DNA of 64,000 bases, from NCBI GenBank assembly GCA_963565915.1, contig OY751489.1, positions 3,844,001 through 3,908,000 on the forward strand, given 5' to 3'. The DNA is from Entoloma clypeatum. Taxonomy: Eukaryota; Basidiomycota; Agaricomycetes; Agaricales; Entolomataceae. This document shows, piece by piece, positions 21,091 to 30,814 of this stretch. The notes under the pieces were generated by a model that was not told the origin of the DNA, ran no database searches, and saw only the letters and a program-made list of their open reading frames with translations. The position numbers and the translations under genes were made by a program. Position 1 is the first letter of the stretch, and each line of letters starts with the position of its first letter.

Positions 21091-22096
21091 ATGTGCCCTA
21101 TCTCCTCTTCCCACAAGGAAAACATTCTTTCTCTGGCCTCCAATGGTCACTCCACTTGTCATATTGCCTCTAACCTGGGTGTCAGCCAACCAACTGTCTC
21201 CAGAGTGCTTCAGAATCTTCTTTCTCATCGCAATCTCTCTTCTGGTGGTCATCCATCCAAGCTTTCTTCCACCAACATACAAAACATACTTTCACAAATC
21301 ACCTCAGGGAGAGCCTCCAATGCTGTGCAGGCTACCAAACACATCAACACTGTCATCTCCAATCCTGTCTCCCCAGAAACTGTGAGAAGGGTTCTCAGAA
21401 AACATGAATTCAAGGCTGTAACAAAGAAGAAAAGACCTTTCTTAAAGGCCATACATCAGAAGAGGTGGTTGGCATTTGCTATGAAGCACAGGGAATGGAC
21501 AGTGGAGGACTGGAAGAGGGTCATTTGGTCAGATGAGACCAAAATCAACAGGTTTGGGTCAGATGGCAAGGAAAAAAAGAAGGGTGAGGGGCTTATTGAA
21601 AGAGAGGTTCAGGGCAGTCAAGTTTGGGGGAGGAAATATTATGGTTTGGGGTTGTATGGGTTGGGAAGGTGTGGGGAGACTTGCAGAGGTTGAGGGGAGG
21701 ATGGATGCTGATCAGTATGTGTCCATTTTGGAGGACAATTTGCTGCCCAGCATGGAGGAGAGTGGAATCTCTGAAGAGGAGATCATTTTTCAGCAGGACA
21801 ATGACCCCAAGCACACCTCCAAGAAGGCCAAAAAATGGATGGACAGCAAGAATATTGCTCTGCTGGATTGGCCTGCACAGTCCCCAGACCTCAATCCTAT
21901 TGAACACCTCTGGGTTCATATTAAAAGGAAGTTGAATGAATATCCAACACCACCCAAGGGAGTCTGGGAGATTTGGGACAGAGCAGCAGAGGTGTGGAAT
22001 AATATAGAGCCAGAAGTGTGTCAAAACCTGATAGAAAGTATGCCAAGAAGGGTAGAGGCAGTAATCAAAGCTAAGGGGGGTAATACCAAGTACTAA
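21091..22096 (+). pseudogene. Tc1/mariner transposase, frameshifted (copy 1)
   Basis: DDE transposase that cuts and pastes the element at TA sites. An N-terminal helix-turn-helix (GHSTCHIASNLGVSQPTVSR) is followed by a second HTH and the catalytic core: first D in WSDETK, second in QQDNDPKHTS, then E in SPDLNPIEHLW, with 34 residues between the last two (DD34E). A single extra A in an A7 run near 21,573 shifts the frame by +1. The first frame ends at 21693 and the second resumes as KKRRVRGLLKERF. Copy 2 has exactly the same lesion. Confidence 0.92.
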
Positions 22097-22740
22097 AGTA
22101 TAAAATACTGTATTTATTGTACATACTCACAAAACTGATTCAATGAGTCCCTGGAGTAATTTGATCATACATTGATCATCTTTTATGGGAATTAAATAAT
22201 TATTGCAGATTCCAAGAGTCCTGAAGCAGGGCTTTTAACCAGGTACCAATACCTTCTTTTGATTGGCATTATTTGCAAAGTTATTTTGAAGGTATTCACA
22301 AAGTAGCAAACATTGAATCAGTTTTGTGAGGCACTGTATAACCACCGGCAACATTTGCCGTGTTCACCCCATTGTCACAGAGGGCAACTTCGCTGATGAT
22401 CCATTTGCCGTCAGGAATGTTGCCAAAGAAAGGTTCGCCGGTGATGTCACCCAAGGACCAACCTTTCACCAAAGAACATTTTACCAAAGGTGTCGCCAGT
22501 GACGGATATGTGACTGTAGGTCAAATGCAAATGAATGAACTTGTTCAACAGGGCATGATGGTCATGGCACCGATCAATGGCCCACTGGATGGTGACCCAC
22601 AGTATAGTGTCCCAGCCTCTGCCATACGAGCTTTGATGTTGAATCGAGCAAACGACTCAGTGATTGATCCAACATTGATTACACCAAATGGTAGGATATT
22701 CATGTTTCTGATTTTGAATTATCACCATGCTAATAACTGA

Positions 22741-22952
22741 TTCAGATCACTCAAATGGCCTTCGCCTTTCCAAATGACAAAAGTAGTATTGCCTTTCATA
22801 CAATACTTACATGACAAGCAATAAGAAAATTGTAAAACAAATGAAAGCGAGTTGAATGGATATGTGAATAAAAAATAAAGAATTCGCCGGCCATGTTCAC
22901 GCGCGAGACTGCTTTCCCCCAGTTGTGCTGCTGTCATCCCCACCCTTGCGCC
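22741..22952. other. Short unassigned spacer
   Basis: No coding or repeat signal seen except one GCCGGCC motif near 22,886. It ends in the CTTGCGCC that borders the hAT-type MITE. Confidence 0.4.
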
Positions 22953-23473
22953 TAGTGTTTCAAGATTTGGTCTCAAGAACCTATAACCAGACCAAAACCG
23001 GACTGTAATGAACCAGTTTTGAGACCGGACCGCGGTCTCGGTCTATAAGGCTTTGGATCACAACTGGTTTCCGGTTCGTCTTTTTTCAGGATTCTCAGAG
23101 ACTGCTAAAAAACCGGTTTGAACCGGTTTAAACCAGTCTTTGACCAAAGGTCACCCACAGTTGGTATACTGACAAACTGCGGTTCAATCTTGAATTTTTT
23201 GATGATTCTTTGATATCAAAAACCCAAATAAAGTCAAACAATCATCAAAAACTCAAAAAAAACACCGCGGTTGGTGAGTATACCAACCGCGGGTGAAGAC
23301 TGGTCTGAACCAGTCTTGGTTTCATTCTATCTGAGAAACAGAACCGGTATGACCGGTTTCACACTGGTTCGGTTTCATTTTTACAATTTTGGTAAATTTA
23401 AGAAACCTATACCGGTCTCGGTTCTTCTTTTTGGAGGGTCAAAAACAAGACTGGACCAAACTTTCAAACACTA
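22953..23473. mobile_element. hAT-type MITE, copy 1 (diverged)
   Basis: Ends TAGTGTTTCAAG... and ...CTTTCAAACACTA, flanked by CTTGCGCC and GTTGCGCC (7 of 8 bases equal), a near-perfect 8-bp target duplication. The interior is packed with ACCGGTTT/AAACCAGT motifs in both orientations. There is no coding capacity. It is a diverged relative of the three copies at 29,581, 33,782 and 56,994. Confidence 0.8.
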
Positions 23474-23543
23474 GTTGCGCCTTCGTCCACGTTTCCCCTC
23501 AGATAACGCTGTACTGCCTGATGCAGATGGCAAATGTGAGTGG

Positions 23544-24584
23544 TCACTTAGCTGAGGACTTCACTGAAGTGCATTGGCAGGCAAGGGTCACCAGATGAGT
23601 GTCGGTGGTGTCGGGCACATTCTCTTCCATCACAGATTCCTCCTCTGCAACAACAGCCATAGGACTCGCAGGTGGGGGGGGGGATGAGTTGCACCATGCC
23701 TTGGGCCATCTCCTGGGATGTTGTTGGTGCCGGCGTGATAAGGTTGACTGCAGGGGGGGCGACGACAGGGTGGGAGCTGCAGGAGGGGCAACAACGGGGT
23801 GTGTGATGAGGTGGGAGGCGGCGGTGATGGTGGCAGCAGCAGTGGTGGTAGTGGTGGTGGCAGTGACAGCTGGGGGCGACGGCGAGGGAGAGTCATCCCG
23901 GCGACTGACTGGCAAATGCCCAACGGCGAAGGAAGCGGTGTAGGGGTTGTCTGGTGAATGACCACCAGCAAATGGCACTTGCCGAGATAGGCCAGGCGTG
24001 GCCCCAGAACCTTTGGCAAAGGGCTCGGCAAAGGACCCGGCAAAGGGCTCAGCGAGGGACCCAGCAAAGGATCCGGCGAAGGGTGGTCGGTGCGAGGCGT
24101 GAGGGGTCGATGACGGCGGGTCACTCATTGTTGATGGCCATTGCAGGGGCGAATCTTACCATGCACCCTTGTCCTGCTGCCACCCCCCCATCTTGTAGTG
24201 CCCAGGGTCCATCCCCTCGGGGTCCGCAGGCCAGAGGTGCTCTATGTTGACTTCTGATGGTGGGGGAAGGTAGGGTTGCCAGTACTTGCAGTCATTGTGG
24301 GCAGGACGGCGGTCGAAACCCAGGTAGTTCTCAATGTCCATCAACCTGATGTTCAACCCCTTGAGTGTGTCCTCCATGTACAACAGGCAGGAGTACACAT
24401 TCTCCTCCTGCATTGCCAGCTGTGCATTTGCCCCCTCCAGGATTCGGTTGAAGCGGTTCGTGAGCTTGTTAATCTGCCCTTTGAGCTTGAACAGGGCACC
24501 ACTCTGTGTATGGTATGCCCGCTGTGAGATGGTTCCCTGCTGGCGGAACCAGTCCACCAGGTATAGCTCCACTGCCAGGCCAGA
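23544..24584 (-). pseudogene. Unrecognised agaricomycete-type gene with FAGS/FAEP repeats
   Basis: An acceptor (CATGCAG) at 24585 opens an exon encoding SGLAVELYLVDWFRQQG, then a predicted helical region with LINKLTNRFNRILEG-like heptads and a tail ending KMGGWQQDKGA. A GTAAGA donor follows near 24,163. A second frame, 24,128-23,544, encodes MSDPPSSTPH, tandem FAGSFAG/LAEPFAG units, and Thr/Ala/Pro-rich low-complexity sequence. No family is recognised. The repeat units are the TTTGCCGG-type motif in translation. Confidence 0.4.
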
Positions 24585-24745
24585 CTGCATGAGATGATGT
24601 ACAGGAAATGATTCAGTATAATTACTCACGTGCATCTGTGAGGGCGGGGGGCAGTGTCAAACGCGCCGCTGGCAAAGTGTCACCCCTGGCTTCACCATCG
24701 CCAATGGGTCATTGCTGGGAGGTGGTTGCTCCTGGGCCAGTTGCT

Positions 24746-25202
24746 GTTATGGATTCGCTATCCATGGCATTGATCGCTCAGACAAGATACAAGACATAGA
24801 GGCCTTATCTGATTAATGGCCAGTTTCATCTTATCTATTGGTTTCAGGCTTACTATTCACTTTTACATCATTCGGGCCCCGGCCTCCGCTTACTCACTAC
24901 AGTATGGTCATCATTACCATATCTAGATGGTTACTCTCACACATCCTTGACATCGTGTTACTTATTGGACTATACTTAGATACTCTGACTCACGCCGCAG
25001 CAGTTACCATAGACACCTACTCCGGGTCCGCTTCTGGAGTCAGACCGGAACCGCTCTAGAGTCATCTAGATGACTCGACCTTCTAGTATATATAGGGTAC
25101 ATACATTGCATGTATTCCCCAGATCTAGCAATCACCTTGGTATCCGCCTTTGCTACTTAAGCCTCTCTGCCTAAGCATCGCATGGGTTTGTCAACCATAA
25201 CA
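24746..25202 (+). repeat. Solo LTR of a gypsy family, inserted in a gene
   Basis: Begins TGTTATGG and ends CCATAACA, with exact 5-bp duplications GTTGC at 24741-24745 and 25203-25207 (457 bp). It contains a TATATATAGG box near 25,087 and, about 33 nt on, AGATCTAGCAATC, close to the AGATTTAGCAATC of the gypsy-A LTR, so it comes from a related self-priming family. No internal region is present, as left by LTR-LTR recombination. It replaced the last codons of the minus-strand gene starting at 26409. Confidence 0.92.
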
Positions 25203-26409
25203 GTTGCCACATTGCCGTTCTTATCTTTGTCATCCTCATCGTCACTGTCTACCTCTGTCTCTACCTCCACATATTCAGTCGCCTTTGTCGCCTTCTGCCG
25301 TGCTGCCTCCTTCGCTGGTTTTGCCTTTTGTGATGCACTGCGGCCCTCCATCTTGGTCTTCTTCTTCCTCTGAGGCGCCTTGCCACCAGTCAGGCATTTC
25401 CCCTTCAGCATGTAGCAGGCATAACACGCTGCAGCAAACTTCTCCTTCTCACATGGCTGCGCCTTGAATTTGCACCTATTGCACAGGATGTCGTTGTATT
25501 TGCCAGTGTGGACAGGGGCTTGCCGACCATAATTCCTGCAGCCTTGTGTTGTCTTGCCTTGGGCTGGTGCTGGTTGCTCATCCTCGTCACTGCTTGAAGC
25601 CATGGTTGGCTTCAACCTCAGCGTCATCTTTGCAGGTGCATCCTTTGCCACCTTCCCTGTTCCTGCCTTTGCTGCACCCACTATCTTCTTCGCAGGTTGC
25701 TTCGCCGTCGCCGTTTTCTCGTTCGCCGTCATTATTGTTGTCGCCGTCATTTTTGCCATTGTAATTTTTGCCATTGTTGTCGCCGTTATCTCCTTTGCCA
25801 TTTCTGTCTTCTCCTTTGTCATCGCCATCTTCTCCTTCGACAACTCGTCCACCTCCATCTCCTCTGACCCCCCGCGCCGGGCTTCCCCTGTCTCCCTTGA
25901 TCGCCTGCCATTCCCCTCCCCCTCCTGTTCCTTCGCTGTTTCCTTTCCCTTCGCCGTGTGCTTTCCCTTTGCCGTAAGGGGGCATGGTGTCGGACGTCCA
26001 CCTGCGGCTCCTGTCGGCACATTGCTTGGCCCAGCCAATGGTGCAGTGACAGGGGCCGTTGCCTCTTGTACCCGCAGGCTGTTGAACATTGCCAGGACGA
26101 GGTGTTGACCTTCCAGAAACCCGTCCTCTTTGCGCTTGTGGGCCCAGGACATGACAAACTGATTTATCCAGGTGAACCTGGCAAACGGTGCCACCGGTTG
26201 CCCCGCCGCTTCCTTGAACAATTTCAACTGTTTGTGAAATACGTTAGAATTGGGTCAATACAACGGCTCCGGGTGTTACTCACCAACTTTCCCTTCATCC
26301 CCTTTAACCCTTCAATGATGGTCCCATCAGCCATCCCCTTGCGAATGGTGGCGTCGAAACGGGCGACGTCGGTGACAATGTCTTCGGTCTTGCGGGGAGT
26401 AGCGGACAT
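25157..26409 (-). CDS. Lys/Ala-rich protein with C-terminal zinc-cluster-like motif
   Basis: Two exons: 26409-26284 (start MSATPRKTEDIV) and 26227-25157, joined across a 56-nt GTGAGT..ACAAACAG intron in frame (398 codons). The N-terminal 110 residues are folded-looking (FARFTWINQFVMSWAHKR). Long low-complexity stretches of Lys, Ala, Thr and Met follow, then CNRCKFKAQPCEKEK... CYACYMLKGKC, a cysteine arrangement resembling fungal Zn-cluster proteins, then a basic and an acidic tail. The last 14 residues (VMVDKPMRCLGREA) come from the solo LTR. Without it the frame would end GPGATTSQQ at about 24707. Function is unknown. It is divergent from the gene at 26601, 191 bp away. Confidence 0.6.
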
Positions 26410-26600
26410 CTTGAGGGTGGTGTTGTGGAAATGCATTGGTAGTAGGTAGGTAGATGAGTTGGAAATGCATATAATCGCCGCTCGCCGTTGAATAAATGAA
26501 AAAAAAACAAACTTTTCTAACATGTGACTACTTCTGCCCTGATCATTGTGATGATCAGCAACCTAATTCCCACTGGTCACCTTCTTTTCTGCTACTCCTC

Positions 26601-27433
26601 ATGTCTGCCCCATCCAACCAACCCCATTGTGATGTGCTGCCAGGCTATATGATAGGTACCACCCCGGATGGGCATGAGTATCTGGTGCCAAATTTCCTTG
26701 TTCCTGCCGCAGATCTGGCCCTGAACATGGCAGAGATGCGGTGCTCTCTTGATGTTGAGCATGCCGCAGGAGGGGTGAGCTGTTCCCCATACCACCCACC
26801 ACCACATTCCTTGACTCCATCCACCTCATGTGTGTGGATGAGCATCGTCGCCGATATTTGTTGGCCGACGAGTTGTCGCCAGTCATTCGCTGATGCTCTT
26901 TGCCAGTCATTCACCGATGCTCTTTGCCGGTTATTTGCCATGCAGTGTTTGCTGGTCTTTTCGCTGAGCAGCCTTTTGCTATGTTTTGCTGATCAGCGGT
27001 CTTATTCATCTGGCTGACCTCCTTGCTCATCAGCCCCTTTCTATGGAAGCCCTGTCTTCAGGCCTCATCAACTGGGGTACTGTCCCAGCACCTGCTGTAC
27101 CAGTACATCATTTCCCTCCCTTGTGTGTTTTGCTCTCACTGCTTTCTATAGGGTTTGAGCCATAGTGAACTTCTCGTGCTTCATGCGGAGGTCAAAGCCC
27201 TCCAGGCACAGCTGGGCATCAGCTACAAGGATGCTGCACACCGTCTGTACCATGCAGAGGTACACAGGATCCACACCATTGACACTTCCCAGCGCCAGGC
27301 AGCTGACACCCGGCAAATGGTTGATGAGATGGTCAGCGACAATATTGCCGACAGGATCATCAATATAGATCATGGGGCAATGCAGGAACAAGATGGGGAG
27401 GGTGCGGGTGGGCGGTTGGGCGATGGGAAATAG
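26601..27433 (+). CDS. Conserved-looking hypothetical protein, two exons
   Basis: Exon 1 26601-26774 (MSAPSNQPHCDVLPGYM... EHAAGG) and exon 2 27152-27433 (GLSHSELLVLHAEVKALQAQ... GGRLGDGK) join in frame to give 151 residues. Donor GTGAGC and acceptor CTATAG are good. The second half (LQAQLGISYKDAAHRLYHAEV) is helical and resembles uncharacterised agaricomycete proteins often found near transposons; that resemblance is from memory. The 377-nt intron is long for this genome because it contains TTTGCCGG-type repeats (26,870-27,010). No stop or frameshift is seen, so it may be expressed. Confidence 0.6.
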
Positions 27434-27499
27434 GTACATTAGGGGTTGCAATATAAAATAGGATAACATGAAACACCTCCTGGTTTGTAACAGATGACT

Positions 27500-28100
27500 G
27501 TCTGTTGTCGCCGGCTTGATTCCTCGCTGACATCCTTTCAACATCCTTTCTTTCGCCGATCCTCCCTTTTGCCGGCCCTTCCTTTTGCCGCCCTTCCTTT
27601 TGCCGGTAAACCTTTTTGCTGGTCCTTCCTTTCGCTGGTGGCCATTGTTTCACCAACCATCATTTCGCCGGTATGTGTTCACCATGTTGCCGGTCTCAGG
27701 ACATGTCTTGTGCCGGTGACACGTCCAGGCGAGATCAATGTCTCATGTCGCGACAGACTACTTTGTCAAGATGACGACGGCAATCCTGGTGTCAGCCGCA
27801 TTGAGTTTTGTCGCCGGCCACCTTTTGCTGGTCCTTTTCAACCTTTTTGCCGGTGACCATTGAGTTTTTTCGCCGGCCATGTTTCATTTGAGGGTTGCCA
27901 GCTGGATTGACCTGTTGTCACTGGCTGGATTGACATCATCACCGGCCAACATTTTACTGTCGATTGATGTGTTGTTGCCAGCCACATTTCATTTGACTGT
28001 CGTCAGCTGATTGTTGTCGCCGGCTGCATTGACTTTGTTGCCGGCTGCATTGACTTTGTCGCCGACCACATTTCATTCTGTTGCCGTTTGCCGTGGCAAA
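27500..28100. repeat. Degenerate TTTGCCGG-type repeat tract
   Basis: About 600 bp made of TTTTGCCGGC/TTCGCCGG cores spaced 10-30 bp apart with variable linkers. Similar shorter tracts occur at 15,850-15,975, 17,870-18,000, 22,340-22,450, 23,957-24,085 and 26,870-27,010, on either strand and inside both exons and introns. No gene is supported between 27,434 and 28,373. Confidence 0.6.
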
Positions 28101-28373
28101 TTTGCTGCTTCCATAATTTACCATACAGTGTATGTGTTCGCTGGACCATATATTACAATACAATGTAGGTTGAGTATGTGTATGAAGGGGCTCTAGGGCC
28201 TTGATGTCATCCCACAGAATTGGCTGGTCATGTCTTAGTGTCCTTCAATAAAGTCATCGCCTGTTTTAAATAATTGGACCGACAGGACTGATTCTTCGAC
28301 AACACTTTATGTACTTTGTACTGTGTGTAGTAAAGTCAGTAATAGCTTCCGACCCAACAGAACCTGAAGGATG

Positions 28374-29572
28374 GCGTACTTTGAGCTTGCCCAAATCGTC
28401 TCTCACACATTGATCAGGGTGACAAGCATAGAGGCTGATAAGGACCTTGAAAGTGTTGAGCAGTTGGGAGACATCATTGTTGGAGGCCATGTGAGATGGG
28501 AGAACAAGACTGGGATGAGCAGTGATGAAGGTAAAAAGTGCAGCAAAGAAGTCGCATCAGCAAGGGTCACGTGACACCTACCCTCAGTGGGCAAGGGAAT
28601 GTTGAATGACAAGCCCACCAGGACTGACGGGATGGGCCTTGTTCCAATCCTGCAGGGTTTGTTCATCCTTTCAGCTGGTCCCGACACTGAAAGGAAGCAT
28701 CGGGAACTCCCAGTTCTGCTGCCGGGCCCGACAGGATGGCTTTGCTCCCATGTTGGGATCTCGCGACTGCATGCACAATGGGAATGTCCAATTTTCAGGC
28801 TGGGGCTGGGATTCTGTCAGGAGACAGCAGGGGTCACATCTCATTCCAAACAGATTCCCATAAACTTCAAGTCACAGGTTCACTAGAATGATAAATACCT
28901 ACATACTATGTACTGTTTGTATCCTCAGTAGGTCTTGCTCGTTTTGCCAGCCCCAGTTCAGAATTTGATGACAGCTTCCGTTTCTGCGGTATCCTGGTCA
29001 TCGGTTGCTGACTGAGTTCTTTTCTCAGTGCGCTGACTTCCCTCATGAGCAGGCCAATTTGCATTTCATGACTGTCCTTCATCTGCCGCATCTCCACTCT
29101 CAGCATCCCGACATCCTCGCGGAGGCTTCCTAGTTCTGCCAGACCGGCATTCTAGTTCCAACAGATTCCCTCAAGGTCATTTGCAATGCCTACCATTTAA
29201 TGGGGATCAGGCCTGAAAGCAGAAATCTGCATCAACAGTCAGCAGTACTCATCTTCCTTCCACTCACCCCCAATCAGCTCTGGGGCTGAGGAGCGAGCCT
29301 TGCCCTCTCTCTGAATGACATCCTGATTTTTCCTCACCCTCCCTATTGCCTGGGCAATGGAGGTGTGGCTACACCATTGCTGTTTTGTGTGGCAGGGAAC
29401 ACATGGCAACCAGGTGGGTGCCGATCACAGGGAAGCCGATTCTCCCTGCATGCTGTACATGGCTCCGTTATCAAAGTGTCTGGCTGGGGCTGTGGACTGG
29501 AGACAGGATTGGAGGGATGTGGGCGATGTTTCAAAACCCCTGGCTGAGGGGCCTGGAGGATGATCCAATACT
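28374..29572. other. Unassigned region with short open frames
   Basis: Open stretches of 60-100 codons exist (for example 28,374-28,574 plus, MAYFELAQIVSH; 28,906-29,106 minus, with helical MRQMKDSHEMQIGLL), but none has a recognisable domain or convincing gene structure. Probably decayed gene or transposon sequence. Confidence 0.35.
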
Positions 29573-29580
29573 GCCCTGTT

Positions 29581-29667
29581 TAGTGTTCAAAAGTTCAGTC
29601 CAGTCCGGTTTTTTGTCCAAAAAATTAGTCCAGTTCTAGGTCTTTGAGACTGGACTTCATAACACTA
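29581..29667. mobile_element. hAT-type MITE, 87-bp deletion derivative
   Basis: Keeps both ends of the family (TAGTGTTCAAAAGTTCAG... and ...GACTGGACTTCATAACACTA) with almost no interior. An exact 8-bp target duplication GCCCTGTT lies at 29573-29580 and 29668-29675. Confidence 0.9.
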
Positions 29668-30814
29668 GCCCTGTTGTGGTTGCTGCCTAACAGAGAGAAT
29701 GGGAGTCAAGCAAGGATTGGACAGGGAATGTATTGTAAACTCACTGGGGAACCTCTAGTACTCCTCTCGTCATTGTTCTCCAATGCATAACACACCGTCG
29801 GAGCATCTGCTCTGCCCCGCTGACCAGATCCTGGGGCTTGTGTGCAAATTGGGATATTTTGATTTTGAGGCTAGTCTGTATGATGGTCAATGCGGTGTGA
29901 CCAAGGGTGTCCTCGTTTGCCATGTGATTATTCCTCAAGGACGTCGCGTGGTGGAAGAAGCTGTTTCAACCTACCTGGCAGGTCAACAGGCTGTGATGGC
30001 AGAGATGCAGCCCTTGACATCAGGCATTGAGCGACCCTGTGATGGCCACTCCAGTCACAGGTTGTCATCCTTGAATTGGACAGTTCATAGCAAAGGTGAG
30101 CCCAGGACGTTCTCTGAATCCAGAATTGACTCAAGTAACAAGGTTATAGATCTCTCCAATCATGGCCGATATTTCACCATCCTACAACACACCCCTTCAG
30201 TCCTTCCCCTTACCTCCTCTCACACCTGAAGGCTCTCCTGAAGGTGGACCTATGCTTCTGGATACCAATGCCCCAGTGTATTGGCAAACCTTTGACTCAC
30301 CATCACCGGCCTTGTCTTCTCCAGGACACATTGATTGGCAGGACTTTGAGTCACCAATGTCTGTTCCGTCCAATACCACCAGGGATGAACATGTCAACTG
30401 GAAGGACTTCGGGTCAATTCCTCCTTCACCGACATGTTCCGCAGCAAATTCTTCATGGAGTTGCAGCCCATCAGGCCCGGAAGGCAGAGCAATCAGGAGT
30501 ACCACTGACTGCGTTGGGGGAAGCCTGTTGTTCAGTTTGGATAGATTGACTGCAGTAATGGATACCCAACTTCCTGCCCTGGACATCCCAGGCCTCTCTC
30601 CTGGCACTCCCTCAAGCAACAATGGATCAATGGGCCAAGGCAGCGATACTTCACCAGACCCAGGCATCGGGATATCATCGACGTCACTTTATCTCCAGCT
30701 ATGCCTCACTTCCCCGTTTTTGACTTCCCAGATGAACTCAGGCCAAGTCTATCCCTGCCGATCCACAGCACCACTCTTGAGTTGGGACACCTGCCAGCAT
30801 TGCCACCAAGCATA

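Larger units (their letters stand above)
18610..22336 (+). mobile_element. Tc1/mariner element, copy 1, carrying a LINE
   Basis: Flanked by TA on both sides (18608-18609 and 22337-22338). Ends CAGTGCCTCACAAAA... and ...TTTTGTGAGGCACTG are inverted repeats, and similarity continues inward for about 220 bp. Without the LINE and its 13-bp duplication the element is 1607 bp, against 1608 bp for copy 2; the one-base difference is a missing C in the left end. The transposase reads rightward. Copy 2 lies 8.5 kb away in the opposite orientation. Confidence 0.95.
18480..22740 (+). pseudogene. Unrecognised coding relic split by Tc1 copy 1
   Basis: Reading 18,486-18,609 and then 22,337 onward gives one continuous frame across the Tc1 insertion: MACLLSQISAITIASHRGAE... 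RQAVI | TTGNICRVHPIVTEGNF... ERFAGD. The frame then stops, and a neighbouring frame stays open to 22740 (VGQMQMNELVQQGMMVM, SVPASAIRALM). The join shows that the TA target lay inside an exon. Function is unknown. It may be a 3' exon of the gene ending at 18467. Confidence 0.45.

Noticed and set aside
21565..21585. A-AAA-AAG slippery heptamer in the Tc1 transposase as a programmed -1 frameshift
   Set aside because: The heptamer is in the right phase, but the downstream frame is +1, not -1, so classical -1 slippage would hit a stop. An A-run indel is the simpler explanation.
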